Below the pieces are notes generated by a model that saw nothing but the letters and a program-made list of their open reading frames with translations, made no database searches and was not told the origin of the DNA. From assembly GCA_009760855.2 (NCBI GenBank), contig WPIO01000490.1, forward strand, positions 1 through 37,401: 37,401 nt of DNA. Direction: 5' to 3'. This document shows, piece after piece, positions 36,918 through 37,401 of this stretch. A program made the translations under genes and the position numbers. The first letter of the stretch is position 1; each line of letters opens with the position of its first letter. The stretch is from Cristatella mucedo. Its lineage: Eukaryota; Bryozoa; Phylactolaemata; Cristatellidae.

Positions 36918-37401
36918 CTGAAAAAACAGCCCCGATCGAATTACACACAGGTAGAGAGACTAGGCATTCTACCAATAGATCAACTGACAGCACCTCACCA
37001 ATTTAAAAGACAGTCAAGAACTCATCAATACAGGCTAAAATGGATACGCTTCGGATGGTTGAAGCTCTGACTAGCAGGTTTTTTAGCATAACGGCAAACA
37101 GCTAGCTCATAGGACACAAAAAGATTAAACAAAAGTACACACATCCATACAGCAGACAAAATAAAAACCTTCAAACACAAAAGTATAAGGCCTAGCTCAA
37201 TTTGGACCTTGCCAAGGTCAACTTTCACTAATGTGTAACACAAAAGCCTCCTCTCCTCCACGAGCATACTCGAGAGTAACAGCAACAGCACACAAGCAAA
37301 GCAGCTCGCATGTGTCTGGAACCAGCGATTATGATGCAGCATCAATTTCCTGCTAGACCTTCAAGCAGCCAAAAGAGTTTTGAACCCTGGACGTGAGAAT
37401 C
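36918..37401 (-). other. Ric-8 intron at the window edge, no exon found
   Basis: I looked for the preceding Ric-8 exon on the minus strand and found no convincing candidate. It must lie beyond 37401. Confidence 0.5.

Noticed and set aside
36918-37345. 106-codon minus frame as an upstream Ric-8 exon
   Set aside because: No Ric-8 residues and no correct phase into the exon at 36917.
37375-37401. SINE B box at the window end (reverse CCAGGGTTCAAAACTC)
   Set aside because: Too short, and the rest does not match the SINE body; it may be chance.

Overview
The window is nuclear DNA of an invertebrate animal. It has spliced genes with GT-AG introns, no operons, dense dinucleotide microsatellites, L2/CR1-like LINEs and tRNA-derived SINEs. 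I cannot name the species. Gene and repeat content fit a non-vertebrate metazoan such as a sponge, cnidarian or lophotrochozoan.

Two conserved signalling genes run toward each other. On the + strand, positions 452-9937 hold the 3' ten exons of SHOC2, the leucine-rich-repeat scaffold that joins MRAS and PP1C to activate RAF. I rebuilt it exon by exon. All introns are GT-AG, the junction phases agree, and the last coding exon is only 24 nt. On the - strand, positions 36917-10478 hold the 3' nine exons of the Ric-8/synembryn gene, a chaperone and exchange factor for G-protein alpha subunits. The stop codons are about 540 bp apart, so the genes are convergent. The 5' ends of both genes lie outside the window. 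Nearly everything else is intron of one gene or the other.

The introns hold at least two LINE families. Family A is repeated many times and has a 3' hairpin followed by an (AAT/ATT)n tail. Family B has a different 3' end, and one copy is inserted inside a family A copy at 32.8-34.6 kb. There is also a tRNA-derived SINE family, with one copy inserted into a LINE and flanked by a short target duplication. A pogo/Tigger-like non-autonomous DNA element lies at 18734-19548. An almost perfect ~950-bp foldback lies at 21031-21980, and single half-copies of it occur at 5.5 and 30.7 kb. A broken copy of an invertebrate repeat-borne gene lies near 23.1-23.6 kb. Long (CT), (GA), (CA), (GT), (TA) and (TGTC) tracts are common. 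One (GT) tract begins exactly at a SHOC2 splice donor, and an (AC)25/(GT)72 inverted pair fills half of a 439-nt Ric-8 intron.

I see no prokaryotic-type system, CRISPR array, functional tRNA or rRNA gene. The most interesting structures are the foldback element, the LINE 3' hairpin and the microsatellite-splicing arrangements.
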